A stretch of 64,000 nucleotides of DNA from Acetobacteraceae bacterium H6797 (lineage in GTDB: Bacteria > Pseudomonadota > Alphaproteobacteria > Acetobacterales > Acetobacteraceae), in NCBI GenBank assembly GCA_015223225.1, contig JADFCQ010000005.1:62001-126000 (forward strand), read 5' to 3'. Within the stretch, counting starts at the first letter, position 1. Each line of letters begins with the position of its first letter. Shown here one piece after another: positions 17,608 through 26,546 of the stretch. The notes below the pieces were generated by a model that worked only from the letters and a program-made list of their open reading frames with translations, was not told the DNA's origin and did not search any database. The translations under genes were made by a program, and so were the position numbers.

Positions 17608-18879
17608 TCACTGATTGGCTAGATCCGCCAAAGCCTGTGCCAGAACCCGCACGCCCTTCGCCAGTTCCTCCGGCTTCGAATACTCGGCCGGGTTATGGCT
17701 GATGCCCTTGAAGCAGGGCACGAAAAGCATGCCCGTCGGGCAGACGGGCACCACGAACTGCGCGTCATGGAAGGCGCCTGAGGGCAGGTCGATCTGCTTC
17801 AGGCCCTGCTCGCTCGCTGCCTTCGAGACGGCATTCTGAACGATCGGGTCGAATTCCACCGGCAGCGCATGAAAGCGTTCCGTGACCTTCACATCGCAAT
17901 TCTTCACTGCCGTCCGAATGGTGTTCTCGATGGCATCGCCATTGAGGATGAGCACTTCCTTGTCCGGATGCCGGAAATCGATGGTGAAGCGCACCTTGTC
18001 GGCCACGGAATTCGAGGTGTTGGGATGAACCTCGATACGGCCGACGGTGAAGCGCAGCACGTCGGTCGGGTCGGCCATCAGGTCATTCAGCGCGTTGATC
18101 GCACGGATCATGTCCTGGATGGCATCCTTGCGCATCGAGAGCGGCGCGGTGCCGGCATGGGCCGTCTCGCCCGTAAGCTCCACGATGAACCAGCGGCTGC
18201 CCTGGATGCCGGTGACTACGCCGATATCGTAGCCTTCAGCCTCAAGGCGGGGGCCCTGCTCGATATGAGCCTCGAGATAGGCATAGGGCTGATAGCCCAG
18301 CGGACGGCGCGGGATATCAGCTTCTTCCGCCAGGTGCTCCTTCAGGGCGTCACCGAAGGTGATGCCGTCCGGGTCGGCCACGCCGTCCCAGGTATTGGCA
18401 GGCTTGAAACCGGCCCAGGCCATGGAGCCCATGCAGCCGGGTGCGAAGCGGCCACCCTCTTCATTCGTCCAGGCGACGACTTCGATCGGGCGCTTGGTCG
18501 CCACACCGGCGTCCCGGATGGCCTGCACGGCCTCGAGGCCGGCGACGACACCCCAGATACCGTCGAAACGGCCCCCATTGGGCTGCGTATCCATATGCGA
18601 GCCGGTCAGTACCGGCGCCGCATTGGCATCGGTGCCTTCATGGCGGAAGAAAAGATTGCCGATCTCATCCACAGACACCGACATACCTAGAGCCTGCGCC
18701 CATCCGATGATGAGGCGGCGGGCCTGGCGGTCCAGCGGCGTAAGGCAGGCGCGATTGACGCCGACCATCTTCCCCTCGGCATCAGGAATGGCGCCAATGG
18801 CGGCCATCTGCATCAGCCGGTCCCAATGCTTGGCCTCATCCACCGCCGCGATCAAATTGGGCGCCACGCCATCGCTCAT
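17608..18879 (-). CDS. Zn-dependent hydrolase of the hydantoinase/carbamoylase (M20) family, allantoate amidohydrolase-like
   Basis: The 423-residue protein belongs to the M20-type N-carbamoyl amino acid amidohydrolase / allantoate amidohydrolase / beta-ureidopropionase group. Metal-binding signs are GSHMDTQPNGGRFDGIWG, VVAWTNEEGGRFAPGCMGSM and ETAHAGTAPLSMRKDA (the dimerisation and substrate histidine region), with a late HDAQFVVPVCPTGMLFVPC and GISHNPAEYS. Subfamilies differ in substrate: allantoate, N-carbamoyl amino acids or ureidopropionate. The divergent neighbour is 5-hydroxyisourate hydrolase of uric acid breakdown, so an allantoate or other ureide role is favoured but not proved. Confidence 0.88.
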   Translation of the reverse strand: MSDGVAPNLIAAVDEAKHWDRLMQMAAIGAIPDAEGKMVGVNRACLTPLDRQARRLIIGWAQALGMSVSVDEIGNLFFRHEGTDANAAPVLTGSHMDTQPNGGRFDGIWGVVAGLEAVQAIRDAGVATKRPIEVVAWTNEEGGRFAPGCMGSMAWAGFKPANTWDGVADPDGITFGDALKEHLAEEADIPRRPLGYQPYAYLEAHIEQGPRLEAEGYDIGVVTGIQGSRWFIVELTGETAHAGTAPLSMRKDAIQDMIRAINALNDLMADPTDVLRFTVGRIEVHPNTSNSVADKVRFTIDFRHPDKEVLILNGDAIENTIRTAVKNCDVKVTERFHALPVEFDPIVQNAVSKAASEQGLKQIDLPSGAFHDAQFVVPVCPTGMLFVPCFKGISHNPAEYSKPEELAKGVRVLAQALADLANQ

Positions 18880-19014
18880 GCTCGAAGCCTCCTGGGTTCT
18901 CTTCCAGTGTTTGCGATGGGCAGGGGGACGAAATCAACCCACTCCCTGCATGTTGGCCGCTGGACACTCACGAGGGCGCTCGCCAAGCTGCGGCTCGATC
19001 GTCGTGAGGAAAGC

Positions 19015-19374
19015 ATGGCCGGCCGCGAACCCGCTCTCACTACCCATGTCTTGAACACTGCCGAGGGAATTCCCGGCGTTGGCATCCCCGTGCAGCTATG
19101 GCGGCTGGAGCCGGCGCCCGTGCTGATCACCGAAACGGTCACCAATGCGGATGGGCGGACCGATGCTCCGCTGATGCGTGGAGAGGGCTTCGTTGAGGGT
19201 GTTTACGAGCTTCGCTTCGCCATCGGCGCCTATTTCTCCGCGCGCGGGGCGGGGCCGGCCGAGCCATTCCTCGATGTGGTGCCGCTGCGGGTCAGCCTGA
19301 AGCCGGGCGGGGGGCATTACCACGTCCCGCTGCTCTGCTCTCCCTGGTCCTATTCGACCTATCGCGGCTCCTGA
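19015..19374 (+). CDS. uraH: 5-hydroxyisourate hydrolase (transthyretin-related protein)
   Basis: The 119-residue protein has the transthyretin-like fold with the diagnostic N-terminal THVLNTAEGIPGVGIPVQLW and the C-terminal tetrapeptide YRGS, which is characteristic of true HIU hydrolases. Catalytic histidine and arginine segments (THVLN, GGGHYHVPLLCSP) are present. It hydrolyses 5-hydroxyisourate to OHCU in uric acid degradation. ATG 19015 has a GAGGAAAGC ribosome-binding site; the longer ORF from 18826 overlaps the divergent gene and is rejected. Its 3' end overlaps the converging NUDIX gene by 16 bases. Confidence 0.95.
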   Translation: MAGREPALTTHVLNTAEGIPGVGIPVQLWRLEPAPVLITETVTNADGRTDAPLMRGEGFVEGVYELRFAIGAYFSARGAGPAEPFLDVVPLRVSLKPGGGHYHVPLLCSPWSYSTYRGS

Positions 19375-19796
19375 AGCCGCTTCCGGCCCTCGGCAATTAT
19401 GCGCAGGGCTTCGTCCCACAAGCCTAGCTCGGGCAGTTCGTCATCGCTGAACCACCGGGCCTCCGTCACGTCATCGCCAGCGACAGGCTCGCCTGAGACC
19501 CATTCGCCGGCGAAGTCGATGATCGTGTAGTGAAACCTCACGCGACCGTCCTCCTCGGTCGTGATCGCATCCACGACGCCCGCCACGACGAGCGGGCCGA
19601 CCTCTATCCCGGTTTCCTCGCGGAGCTCGCGACGCGCGGCTTCCTCGGCACCCTCGCCAAGATGCTGCGCGCCACCCGGGATCGACCATTCGCCAGCGCG
19701 CGGCGGCTTACCTCGCCGGACCAGCAATACCCGGTCGCCGTCAAAAGCCACGAGCCCAATCCCGACCCAGGGCCTATCGGGAAAGCTGCGGCTCAG
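19359..19796 (-). CDS. NUDIX hydrolase
   Basis: The protein carries a complete NUDIX box (GGAQHLGEGAEEAARRELREE, with TGIEVG following) and the flanking segment VLLVRRGKPPRAGEWSIPGG. It hydrolyses some nucleoside diphosphate-linked compound. In-frame residues RPWVGIGLVAFDGD upstream of GTG 19751 look like a family N-terminal strand, and there is no ATG, GTG or TTG further upstream. The only candidate there is CTG at 19796, which forms CTGA with the stop codon of the DUF4340 gene and has a CGGAG eight bases upstream. The conservative alternative start is GTG 19751. Being the last gene after the Gld-type ABC genes, it may be cotranscribed with them. Confidence 0.8.
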   Translation of the reverse strand: MSRSFPDRPWVGIGLVAFDGDRVLLVRRGKPPRAGEWSIPGGAQHLGEGAEEAARRELREETGIEVGPLVVAGVVDAITTEEDGRVRFHYTIIDFAGEWVSGEPVAGDDVTEARWFSDDELPELGLWDEALRIIAEGRKRLQEPR

Positions 19797-20863
19797 CGGC
19801 CTGCTCCGGGCGCTGCGGCAGGCGGGGAGGGTGGCGCTGCGTCAGCAGCCGGCGCCGCAGGAGGCTGCTGCTGCTTGATATCCTCAAGCCGCGGCAGGAA
19901 GGCCTTTTCCTTCCAGCTGCCCACCTGGAAGGCCCAACCGTTCCAGCGCGCGTTGAGCCTGGCGGCCTCATCGTCACCACTGGCCGTCAGGGTGATCCAG
20001 ATATTCTCGTCCTCCCGTACGCCTTTGACGGCGACGGCGAGATTGTCGGTCAACTCGAAGCGGCTGCTCCCAATGCTGGCGCCCCCGAGGCGGCTAGCCG
20101 CCTTCACCTCGGTGAAGGTTAGGAACTCGAAGGCCCGGCTGATCTCGTCCAGCGCGCTTTCCTGCGTCGCCGCCACCCCATCGGGCGCGGTGAGAATGAG
20201 CCGCCCATCCGGATCCCCCGTGCGCCTCAAGCCGAGCGGGGGCTCATCGACGCGCATCACCGAGATGGTCCGGAGCCTCTCCCGCGGCAGATTGGCGATA
20301 TCCCGGTCGAGCCAGAGAGCGGGGTCGGCATCGATGGCCAACCGGCCTTCGGCCAGCCAGGCTTGGTTCTCGTTCGGGCGACGAACATAGATGGCTTCGG
20401 GCACGTTGCCCTGCGTCCGAACCCGGCGCCGGCCGGCAATGAGCCCCGCAATTGTATTGCCTGCGCCATCCAGCACCCGCAGGAGCAGTGCGGTCGAGCC
20501 TGCCTTTTCCGGGTCGTCCAGTCCGAGACGGCCGAGCAATTCGGGGTTGGCGGTCCGTGGCTCGGTCAGGCGAAGCTCGGTCAGGCCCACGAGCAATTCC
20601 CTCACGCGGTCCTGGCGGACCGGATAATTGTCCTTCTCCGGGAGCACCCAACGGTCGCCGTCCTGGCGCTTGATCTGTAGTCGATGCTCGGCGTTGCGGA
20701 CCTCGATCGTAACCGCCCCCGACAGTTTCTGCGTCAGCCCAGGGAAGGCGAGGCCGGCACTGTTCGGATCGACATTCTCCGGCGTCCTGGGAGTGAGCAC
20801 GACGGCCGCGGCGACCGAGGCGACAGCGGCTGTGCCGAGGAGGAGGAGAGCGCGACGCTTCAT
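19793..20863 (-). CDS. DUF4340 domain-containing protein
   Basis: The 356-residue protein has an N-terminal membrane anchor or signal segment (ALLLLGTAAVASVAAAVVL). A DUF4340-type domain follows, with VTIEVRNAEHRLQIKRQDGDRWVLPEKDNYPVRQDRVRELL and LGLDDPEKAGSTALLLRVLDGAGNTIAGLIAGRR; the C-terminus is Pro/Ala-rich. DUF4340 proteins regularly sit beside Gld-type ABC transporters, as here: the GldG-like gene is 12 bases upstream. The function is unknown. It is probably an extracytoplasmic accessory of that complex. Confidence 0.88.
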   Translation of the reverse strand: MKRRALLLLGTAAVASVAAAVVLTPRTPENVDPNSAGLAFPGLTQKLSGAVTIEVRNAEHRLQIKRQDGDRWVLPEKDNYPVRQDRVRELLVGLTELRLTEPRTANPELLGRLGLDDPEKAGSTALLLRVLDGAGNTIAGLIAGRRRVRTQGNVPEAIYVRRPNENQAWLAEGRLAIDADPALWLDRDIANLPRERLRTISVMRVDEPPLGLRRTGDPDGRLILTAPDGVAATQESALDEISRAFEFLTFTEVKAASRLGGASIGSSRFELTDNLAVAVKGVREDENIWITLTASGDDEAARLNARWNGWAFQVGSWKEKAFLPRLEDIKQQQPPAAPAADAAPPSPPAAAPGAGR

Positions 20864-20875
20864 GGCATTCTCTCC

Positions 20876-22834
20876 TCAGGCCCGGGCGGCCGCGCGCCGA
20901 CGGGCGCGCAGCACGGCCAGGATGATCGCGGCAATGGTGAGAAGGGCAGGGACGAGCGCAATATTCAGGACGCGCAACGTGGTCTCCAGCTTCTCGATAT
21001 CCCGCCGCAGTTCGAGCTGCACTAGCCGTAGCTGCTGGCGCGTCCGCAGGATTTCCTCGCGCGCACGATCGATCTCAGCCCTCTGCTCCGGCGTGATGAT
21101 CGTCTGGTTTGTGTTCCGGTCACCACCGGAAGACTGGCCCTGGCGCAGCTCGCGAAGGCGTCGCTGGGTGGCTTCGAGCCTATCCTGCAACTCCCGCTCG
21201 CGCTGGCGATACTGGGCTTCGGCCTCGCGCTGCATGTCATCGACCATGGTGAAGGGCCGGAGGCTTTCGCCGCGCGAACGAAGGCTGATGAGGTTGTCGC
21301 CGCCCGCCAGCGTGTCGAGCAGATTGGCGACGAGCACGCCATTGTCGCTGAAGGGGCTCGGCACCTGCTGGCCGAAGAAGTCCTGGATATTGACCCAGAA
21401 CCGGTCCTCCAGCAGGTCGGCGTCATTGCCGACCACGAGATTGGCGGGGCCGGCCGTATGCTTGAGCGGGGCCGGCATATTCGGCTCCCGCTCCATGCCC
21501 TGCGGTAGCGCGGGCGGGCCATCGGGGAAGGCGGAGTTCAGTACGCCACGCACACGGGCGAGCAGCACATGCCGCTCACCATCGGGCTTGAACTCTGCCA
21601 GTAGCCGCGAGGGGTTCGGGTCTTGTCGAACCTTCACCGCATCGACCACCTGGCTCCGGTCGGAGGAAGTGAGCAGCGGCGTGAACTCGATCGCAGCGCC
21701 TTGCCGCTTGCGCACCTCGCCAGCGGAGGCGACGGTGACTTGCTGCAGCTCGGCCGTGGCCACGTCCTGCTGATTCAGGCTGTCGCCCTGGAGGTTGAAC
21801 CAGGCCAGATAATCGACCGCCTGCAGCCGATCGTTCGGATTGGCGCGCACGCGCCAGGCACCGCGGAGATCCAGTACCACCTTGTCCGACGGCGCCTCGA
21901 TGCCCCAGGCATTGAAGAGCTTGTCGAGGTTCGAGCTTGTATTGCTCGGCGGCTGGCCGGTCGGGCCCGGGCGCGACGCCTGGCTCTCGCTGTGCGGATC
22001 GGTCAATGCCATGAGCTGGCCGCCGCGCATCACGAACTGATCGATGGCGTAGAGCGTCGTCTCGGGCAGGTTCTGCGCATGCGCGACGAACAGCACCTTC
22101 ACGTCATCGGGGATGACCTGGGTATCAGGCCCCATATCCCGGATCGAGAAGAACTGCCGCAACTGCTGCATGACGGCGAAGGGCTGACCGCCACCGGGAA
22201 TGCGCATCATCATCGCGCGCGGATCGCCCGAAAGCGGCAGCGAGGAGATGACGCCGACAACAGGCCGGGTCGGGTTGGTCAGCTCATAGATCAGCCGGGT
22301 AAGATCGTATTCGAGGAAGCGCTCGCGATCCGGTTGGAGGAAGGGAATGGTCCGCTCGTCATCCAGCAGGTTCGAGGCCGAGATGCCGAAATAGACCTGC
22401 TCGCCCGATTGATCGACCGGCACGGCCTGGATGCCCTGCGCCATCGCCCGATCCTCGATCTCAGAGAAGGGCTCCGGGTCATAGTATTCGAGCTTGATCT
22501 TGCCGTTCGACAGCGCCGCATATTCCTGCAGCATCTCCCGCACGCGGTCAGCATAGGCACCGTAGACCGGGATCACCGAGCCCAGCTTGCGAGAATAGAA
22601 GAGCCGAATGGTGATCGTGTCGGGCAGCTTGGCCAGAACCTGTTTGGTTCCATCCGCCAGCGTGTAGAGCTTCTGCTCGGTCAGATCGAGCCGGGCGCGG
22701 GAGAGCAGGCGGTCGGCGAGCATATTGATGCCAATGGCCAGCACGGCGGCAGCCAGAAGCCCAAGGGCGGAATAGAGGCCGCGGCGCGAGGCGCTGCGCG
22801 GAGCGTCGGACGGGGTCATGGTGTCAGGCATCAA
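20876..22834 (-). CDS. GldG-like ABC transporter auxiliary protein
   Basis: The 652-residue protein has an N-terminal membrane helix, then a large extracytoplasmic region that starts LDLTEQKLYTLADGTKQVLAKLPDTITIRLFYSR, typical of GldG and ABC_transp_aux proteins. PVVGVISSLPLSGDP and VKVLFVAHAQNLPETTLYAIDQFV segments follow, then a predicted coiled coil near residues 525-600 (long Glu/Arg/Gln-rich stretch) and a C-terminal membrane helix. It overlaps the permease gene by ATGA. GldG works with GldF and GldA in Bacteroidetes gliding; in alphaproteobacteria the role of this system is not established. Confidence 0.88.
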   Translation of the reverse strand: MMPDTMTPSDAPRSASRRGLYSALGLLAAAVLAIGINMLADRLLSRARLDLTEQKLYTLADGTKQVLAKLPDTITIRLFYSRKLGSVIPVYGAYADRVREMLQEYAALSNGKIKLEYYDPEPFSEIEDRAMAQGIQAVPVDQSGEQVYFGISASNLLDDERTIPFLQPDRERFLEYDLTRLIYELTNPTRPVVGVISSLPLSGDPRAMMMRIPGGGQPFAVMQQLRQFFSIRDMGPDTQVIPDDVKVLFVAHAQNLPETTLYAIDQFVMRGGQLMALTDPHSESQASRPGPTGQPPSNTSSNLDKLFNAWGIEAPSDKVVLDLRGAWRVRANPNDRLQAVDYLAWFNLQGDSLNQQDVATAELQQVTVASAGEVRKRQGAAIEFTPLLTSSDRSQVVDAVKVRQDPNPSRLLAEFKPDGERHVLLARVRGVLNSAFPDGPPALPQGMEREPNMPAPLKHTAGPANLVVGNDADLLEDRFWVNIQDFFGQQVPSPFSDNGVLVANLLDTLAGGDNLISLRSRGESLRPFTMVDDMQREAEAQYRQRERELQDRLEATQRRLRELRQGQSSGGDRNTNQTIITPEQRAEIDRAREEILRTRQQLRLVQLELRRDIEKLETTLRVLNIALVPALLTIAAIILAVLRARRRAAARA

Positions 22835-23562
22835 TCCGCCTTCCGATGATCGACGGCGACCGCATTGGCGAAGAGCCAGAAGCCGATGAAGGAGACGAAG
22901 AAGATCAGGTCCGGCAGGCCGATGACGCCGCGGGTGAAGCCGTTCAGTCGGTCGGTGAGCGAGACGGAGCGGGCGATGTCGGCGAGCGTCGGGATGTTCT
23001 TCGAGAGGAATTCCGTCACCACGGGGCTGCCCGCCGCCGTGAAGAGGAAGCAGACGGCGACCGCGAGAACGAAGGCGATCACTTGGTTCTTGGTGACGGC
23101 CGAGAGCGCCGCGCCGATCGCCAGATAGGCGCCGGCAGTCAGGAAGCAGCCTAGATAGCCCGCCGCGATGGTGCCGTTATCCGGATTGCCCAGCACGTTC
23201 ACGGTGATGACCATCGGGAAGGTCAGCAGCAGCGCGATGGCGCAGAAGACCCAGGCCGCCAGGAACTTGCCCAGCACCGCCTGCCATTGCGCAATGGGCA
23301 GGGTCAGCAGCAACTCGATCGTGCCCAGGCGCCGCTCCTCCGCCCAGAGCCGCATCGTGATGGCCGGGACGAGCAGCAGGAAGAGCCAGGGGATGAAGGA
23401 GAAGAAGGGCGCAAGATCAGCCGCTCCCCGGGCGAAGAAATTGCCCAGGGTGAAGGTGAGCGCCCCCGAGAGCACGAGGAAGATGACGATGAAGACGAAG
23501 GCGACGGGCGTCGCGAAATAGCCAGCCAGCTCACGCCGGGCGACGGCGAACATCGGCCCCAT
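22831..23562 (-). CDS. ABC transporter permease (GldF-like)
   Basis: The 243-residue protein is a six-helix ABC-2 type permease. Features are VARRELAGYFATPVAFVFIVIF at the N-terminus, SFIPWLFLLLVPAITMRLWAEER with RLGTIELLLTLPI next to it, and VLGKFLAAW, all typical of GldF/NosY-like membrane subunits. It is sandwiched between the ATPase and the GldG-like gene, with overlaps at both ends. The transported substrate is unknown; related systems are proposed to act in envelope processes rather than nutrient uptake. Confidence 0.92.
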   Translation of the reverse strand: MGPMFAVARRELAGYFATPVAFVFIVIFLVLSGALTFTLGNFFARGAADLAPFFSFIPWLFLLLVPAITMRLWAEERRLGTIELLLTLPIAQWQAVLGKFLAAWVFCAIALLLTFPMVITVNVLGNPDNGTIAAGYLGCFLTAGAYLAIGAALSAVTKNQVIAFVLAVAVCFLFTAAGSPVVTEFLSKNIPTLADIARSVSLTDRLNGFTRGVIGLPDLIFFVSFIGFWLFANAVAVDHRKAD

Positions 23563-24290
23563 CAGACGGTCTCCGATTTCAGGGTCAGGCTCCGGAAGAC
23601 GGCGTCGAGGCTCGGGCCGCGTCGGAGCAGATCGGCCGGCGTCGCATCGGCCACGATCCTGCCGCGTGCGATGATGATGGCGCGCGAGCAGACGGCCGAA
23701 ACTTCCTCGAGGATATGGGTCGAGATGATGATGGCCTTCTCGCTCGCCATGCGGGCAATGAGGTTGCGCACCTCATGCTTCTGGTTCGGGTCGAGCCCGT
23801 CCGTCGGCTCGTCTAGTACCAGCACCGCCGGATCGTGCAGAAGCGCCTGGGCGAGGCCCACACGGCGCTTGAAGCCCTTCGACAGTGTCTCGATAGGCTG
23901 CAGGCGAACGCCTTCGAGTTGCGTTTGCGCCATGGCATTAGCGATACGGTCGTTGGCTTCGCTGCCGCCATAGCCGCGCACGCGAGCGCAGAAGGCGAGG
24001 AAGCCGGTGACGGTCATTTCGGGATAGGTCGGCGCGCCTTCCGGCAGGAATCCGAGGTTCTTCTTGGCCGAGACGGGATTCTCGACCACATCCTCGCCGC
24101 AGATACGGGCCGTTCCGGCGCTCGGCGTCACGAAACCCGCCAGCATCTTCATCGTGGTCGACTTGCCGGCGCCATTGGGGCCGAGAAAGCCCAGAACCTG
24201 CCCCCGGGGCACGGAAAACGATATGTCGTCGACGGCGGTGAAAGCGCCGAAGCGCTTGGTCAGGCGATCGATCTCGATCAGCGCGGACAA
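23562..24290 (-). CDS. ABC transporter ATP-binding protein (GldA-like)
   Basis: The 242-residue ABC ATPase has Walker A GPNGAGKST, a Q-loop near NLGFLPEGAPTYPEMTV, a degenerate signature LSKGFKRRVGLAQALL (K in place of the usual G, as in many GldA/CcmA-like ATPases), Walker B AVLVLDEPTDGLDPNQ and the H-loop ISTHILEE. TTG 24290 is chosen as the start because AAGGAG lies six bases upstream and the product then begins SALIEIDRLTKRFG; the longer ATG at 24380 adds an unrelated stretch. It drives the permease encoded next. First gene of the putative ATPase-permease-GldG-DUF4340-NUDIX operon. Confidence 0.92.
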   Translation of the reverse strand: MSALIEIDRLTKRFGAFTAVDDISFSVPRGQVLGFLGPNGAGKSTTMKMLAGFVTPSAGTARICGEDVVENPVSAKKNLGFLPEGAPTYPEMTVTGFLAFCARVRGYGGSEANDRIANAMAQTQLEGVRLQPIETLSKGFKRRVGLAQALLHDPAVLVLDEPTDGLDPNQKHEVRNLIARMASEKAIIISTHILEEVSAVCSRAIIIARGRIVADATPADLLRRGPSLDAVFRSLTLKSETV

Positions 24291-24421
24291 GGGCTTCTCC
24301 TTGGTATGGCCGGGGGGAATGACCGGGGGCGTGGGTGCGAAAACGATTGTTCTGGCTGGTTTAAGCCCGCTCGGAACCAATGCAAGCCCCCCAACCGCTA
24401 CGGTTCGTGACAGGGTTTTAC

Positions 24422-26512
24422 TTACCCAGCCTCGAGCGTGCCCATGGCGACTTCCTTGTCGAAAAGCCGGAGCAGCAGGCGGGCGGCTTCTCCCCTTGGG
24501 CTAGTCAGTTCCGGATCACGATCAAGGAGGATATTCGCGTCCTGGTTCGCCATGCGAAGCAGGCCTTCATGCAGGGATGGATCAGCGATCTTGAAGCCGG
24601 GCGCGCCGGATTGGCGGGTGCCGAGAAAGTCACCGGCACCCCGCAGACGGAAGTCCGCATCGGCGATCACGAAGCCGTCTTCGGTGTCTCGAAGTACCTG
24701 TAGCCGCTCGCGTGAATTCTCCGTCAGGTTCTCGTCATAGAGAAGCATGCAGAAGCTCGCTGCCGAGCCGCGGCCTACGCGGCCGCGCAACTGGTGTAGC
24801 TGTGCGAGGCCGAAGCGCTCCGCGTGCTCGATGATCATCACGGTGGCCTCGGGCACGTCGACCCCCACCTCGATGACCGTCGTTGCCACGAGGATCTGCG
24901 TCTGCCCGGCTTTGAAACTGGCCAGCGCCTCCTGCCGCGTTTCGACGGGCATCTTGCCGTGCGCAAGGCCGACTGCCTGGCCAAAATGCTCCTTCAGCGT
25001 CAGATAGCGCGTCTCGGCCGCCGCGATATCGCTCTCCTCGCTTTCGGCGACATGCGGGCAGACCCAATAGATACGCGCCCCTTCGGCGAGCTTCCGGGCG
25101 ATCCCGGCGAAAACGGCATCGAGCTTCGACAGGCCGTGGAGTGTGGTGACGATGGGCAGTCGGCCGGCGGGCTTCCCCGTCAGGCGGCTGACCGCCATCT
25201 CGCCCCATTGCGTCAGCAACAGCGTGCGCGGAATGGGGGTGGCGGTCATCACAAGCATATCGACCGCTTCGCCCTTACCGGCCAGCATGAGCCGCTGGGC
25301 GACGCCGAAGCGGTGCTGCTCGTCCACGACGGCGAGGCCCAGATCACGGAATTCCACCGCCTCCTGGAAGAGGGCGTGGGTGCCGACGACGATAGGGATT
25401 TCGCCATTGGCCAGCCCGCGCAGCACCTTTTTCCTTGCCGCGCCCTTCACGCTGCCGGCCAGCAGCGCGACCGGCATGCCCATGGGCGCGGCGAGCCGCG
25501 TCAAAGTGGCGAGGTGCTGACGGGCCAGGATCTCCGTAGGCGCCATGATGGCGGCCTGGGTCCCGGCTTCCACGGCCCGGAGCATGGCGAGCGCGGCCAC
25601 GAGCGTCTTGCCAGCGCCGACATCGCCTTGAAGCAGCCGCAGCATGCGGCGCGGCGCGGCCATATCGGCCTCGATCTCCGCCACGGCCTGGCGTTGCGAC
25701 GGCGTCGGCTCATGCCCGAAGACGGCGAGCGCCTTGGCCTGCAAGACGCCATTGCCGACCAGCGCCCGACCGGGCCGCTCCCGAACCCGCCGCCGGACCA
25801 GGCCAAGCGCAAGCTGCCCCGCCAGGAATTCGTCATAAGCCAAACGTTCGCGCATGCCGGCGGGAGGTGGCGCGAGGGGTTGTTGCACCGCCTTGAGGGC
25901 ATCGACGAAGCTAGCCCAGCCCTCGCGCCGCACGAGCGCCGCATCCGCCCATTCCGGCATCGGGGGCAGGGCAGGGATGGCACCGGCCAAGGCGCGGGCC
26001 ATCTGAATATTCATCAGTCCATCGGTGAGCGGCCAGACCGGCTCAAGCGCGGGAGGCTGGCTGGGCGAGATGAGGGGGTTGATCATCGAGAAGCTGTCGA
26101 AGCTCTCGTTGCGAACCAGCCCGGCGAACCAGCGGAAGCGGCCTGGCGGCGCGCGCTCCTCCATCCAGTTCAATCTTGCGTTCATCATGCGGACCACCAG
26201 GCGGCGGTCGCCCGCCATGGCCTTGATCTCGACATAGGGGCGTCCGGCCCGGCTCCGCTGGCTTCGGAGCGACTCGATCTCCGCTTCCAGGATCACTTCC
26301 GCGTCGACGGGTGCTTCCGCGAGGTCCGCGATGGTCTTGCGGAGCACATATCGCTCAGGCAGATGCAGAAGAAGGTCGAGCAGACGCGTGCCGCCCACCG
26401 CCCTTTCCAGGCGTTTGGCCAATGTAGGCCCCACGCCTCGAATGCCCTGCAAGGGGGCCATGAGGGGGGCGAGAAGCTCGTCTGTCACGGCTTGGGCTGA
26501 CACGATTCCCAT
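24422..26512 (-). CDS. recG: ATP-dependent DNA helicase RecG
   Basis: The 696-residue protein has the RecG layout. A wedge domain lies in the N-terminal third (IRGVGPTLAKRLERA, LLHLPERYV). Helicase motif I follows near residue 300 (QGDVGAGKT), DEQHRFG near residue 395, TATPIPRTLLLT, and the C-terminal TRG-type motif TVIEVGVDVPEATVMIIEHAERFGLAQLHQLRGRVGR. It remodels stalled replication forks and Holliday junctions. Its start is only 34 bases from the divergent sdhE start, so the promoters must overlap or lie inside the genes. Confidence 0.97.
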   Translation of the reverse strand: MGIVSAQAVTDELLAPLMAPLQGIRGVGPTLAKRLERAVGGTRLLDLLLHLPERYVLRKTIADLAEAPVDAEVILEAEIESLRSQRSRAGRPYVEIKAMAGDRRLVVRMMNARLNWMEERAPPGRFRWFAGLVRNESFDSFSMINPLISPSQPPALEPVWPLTDGLMNIQMARALAGAIPALPPMPEWADAALVRREGWASFVDALKAVQQPLAPPPAGMRERLAYDEFLAGQLALGLVRRRVRERPGRALVGNGVLQAKALAVFGHEPTPSQRQAVAEIEADMAAPRRMLRLLQGDVGAGKTLVAALAMLRAVEAGTQAAIMAPTEILARQHLATLTRLAAPMGMPVALLAGSVKGAARKKVLRGLANGEIPIVVGTHALFQEAVEFRDLGLAVVDEQHRFGVAQRLMLAGKGEAVDMLVMTATPIPRTLLLTQWGEMAVSRLTGKPAGRLPIVTTLHGLSKLDAVFAGIARKLAEGARIYWVCPHVAESEESDIAAAETRYLTLKEHFGQAVGLAHGKMPVETRQEALASFKAGQTQILVATTVIEVGVDVPEATVMIIEHAERFGLAQLHQLRGRVGRGSAASFCMLLYDENLTENSRERLQVLRDTEDGFVIADADFRLRGAGDFLGTRQSGAPGFKIADPSLHEGLLRMANQDANILLDRDPELTSPRGEAARLLLRLFDKEVAMGTLEAG

Positions 26513-26546
26513 CGCCCTCTATATGCCAGCGATCAGCGAGGCCGAC

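Noticed and set aside
24824..26500. Plus-strand open frame of 558 codons
   Set aside because: It lies entirely antisense to recG, whose helicase motifs are clear.
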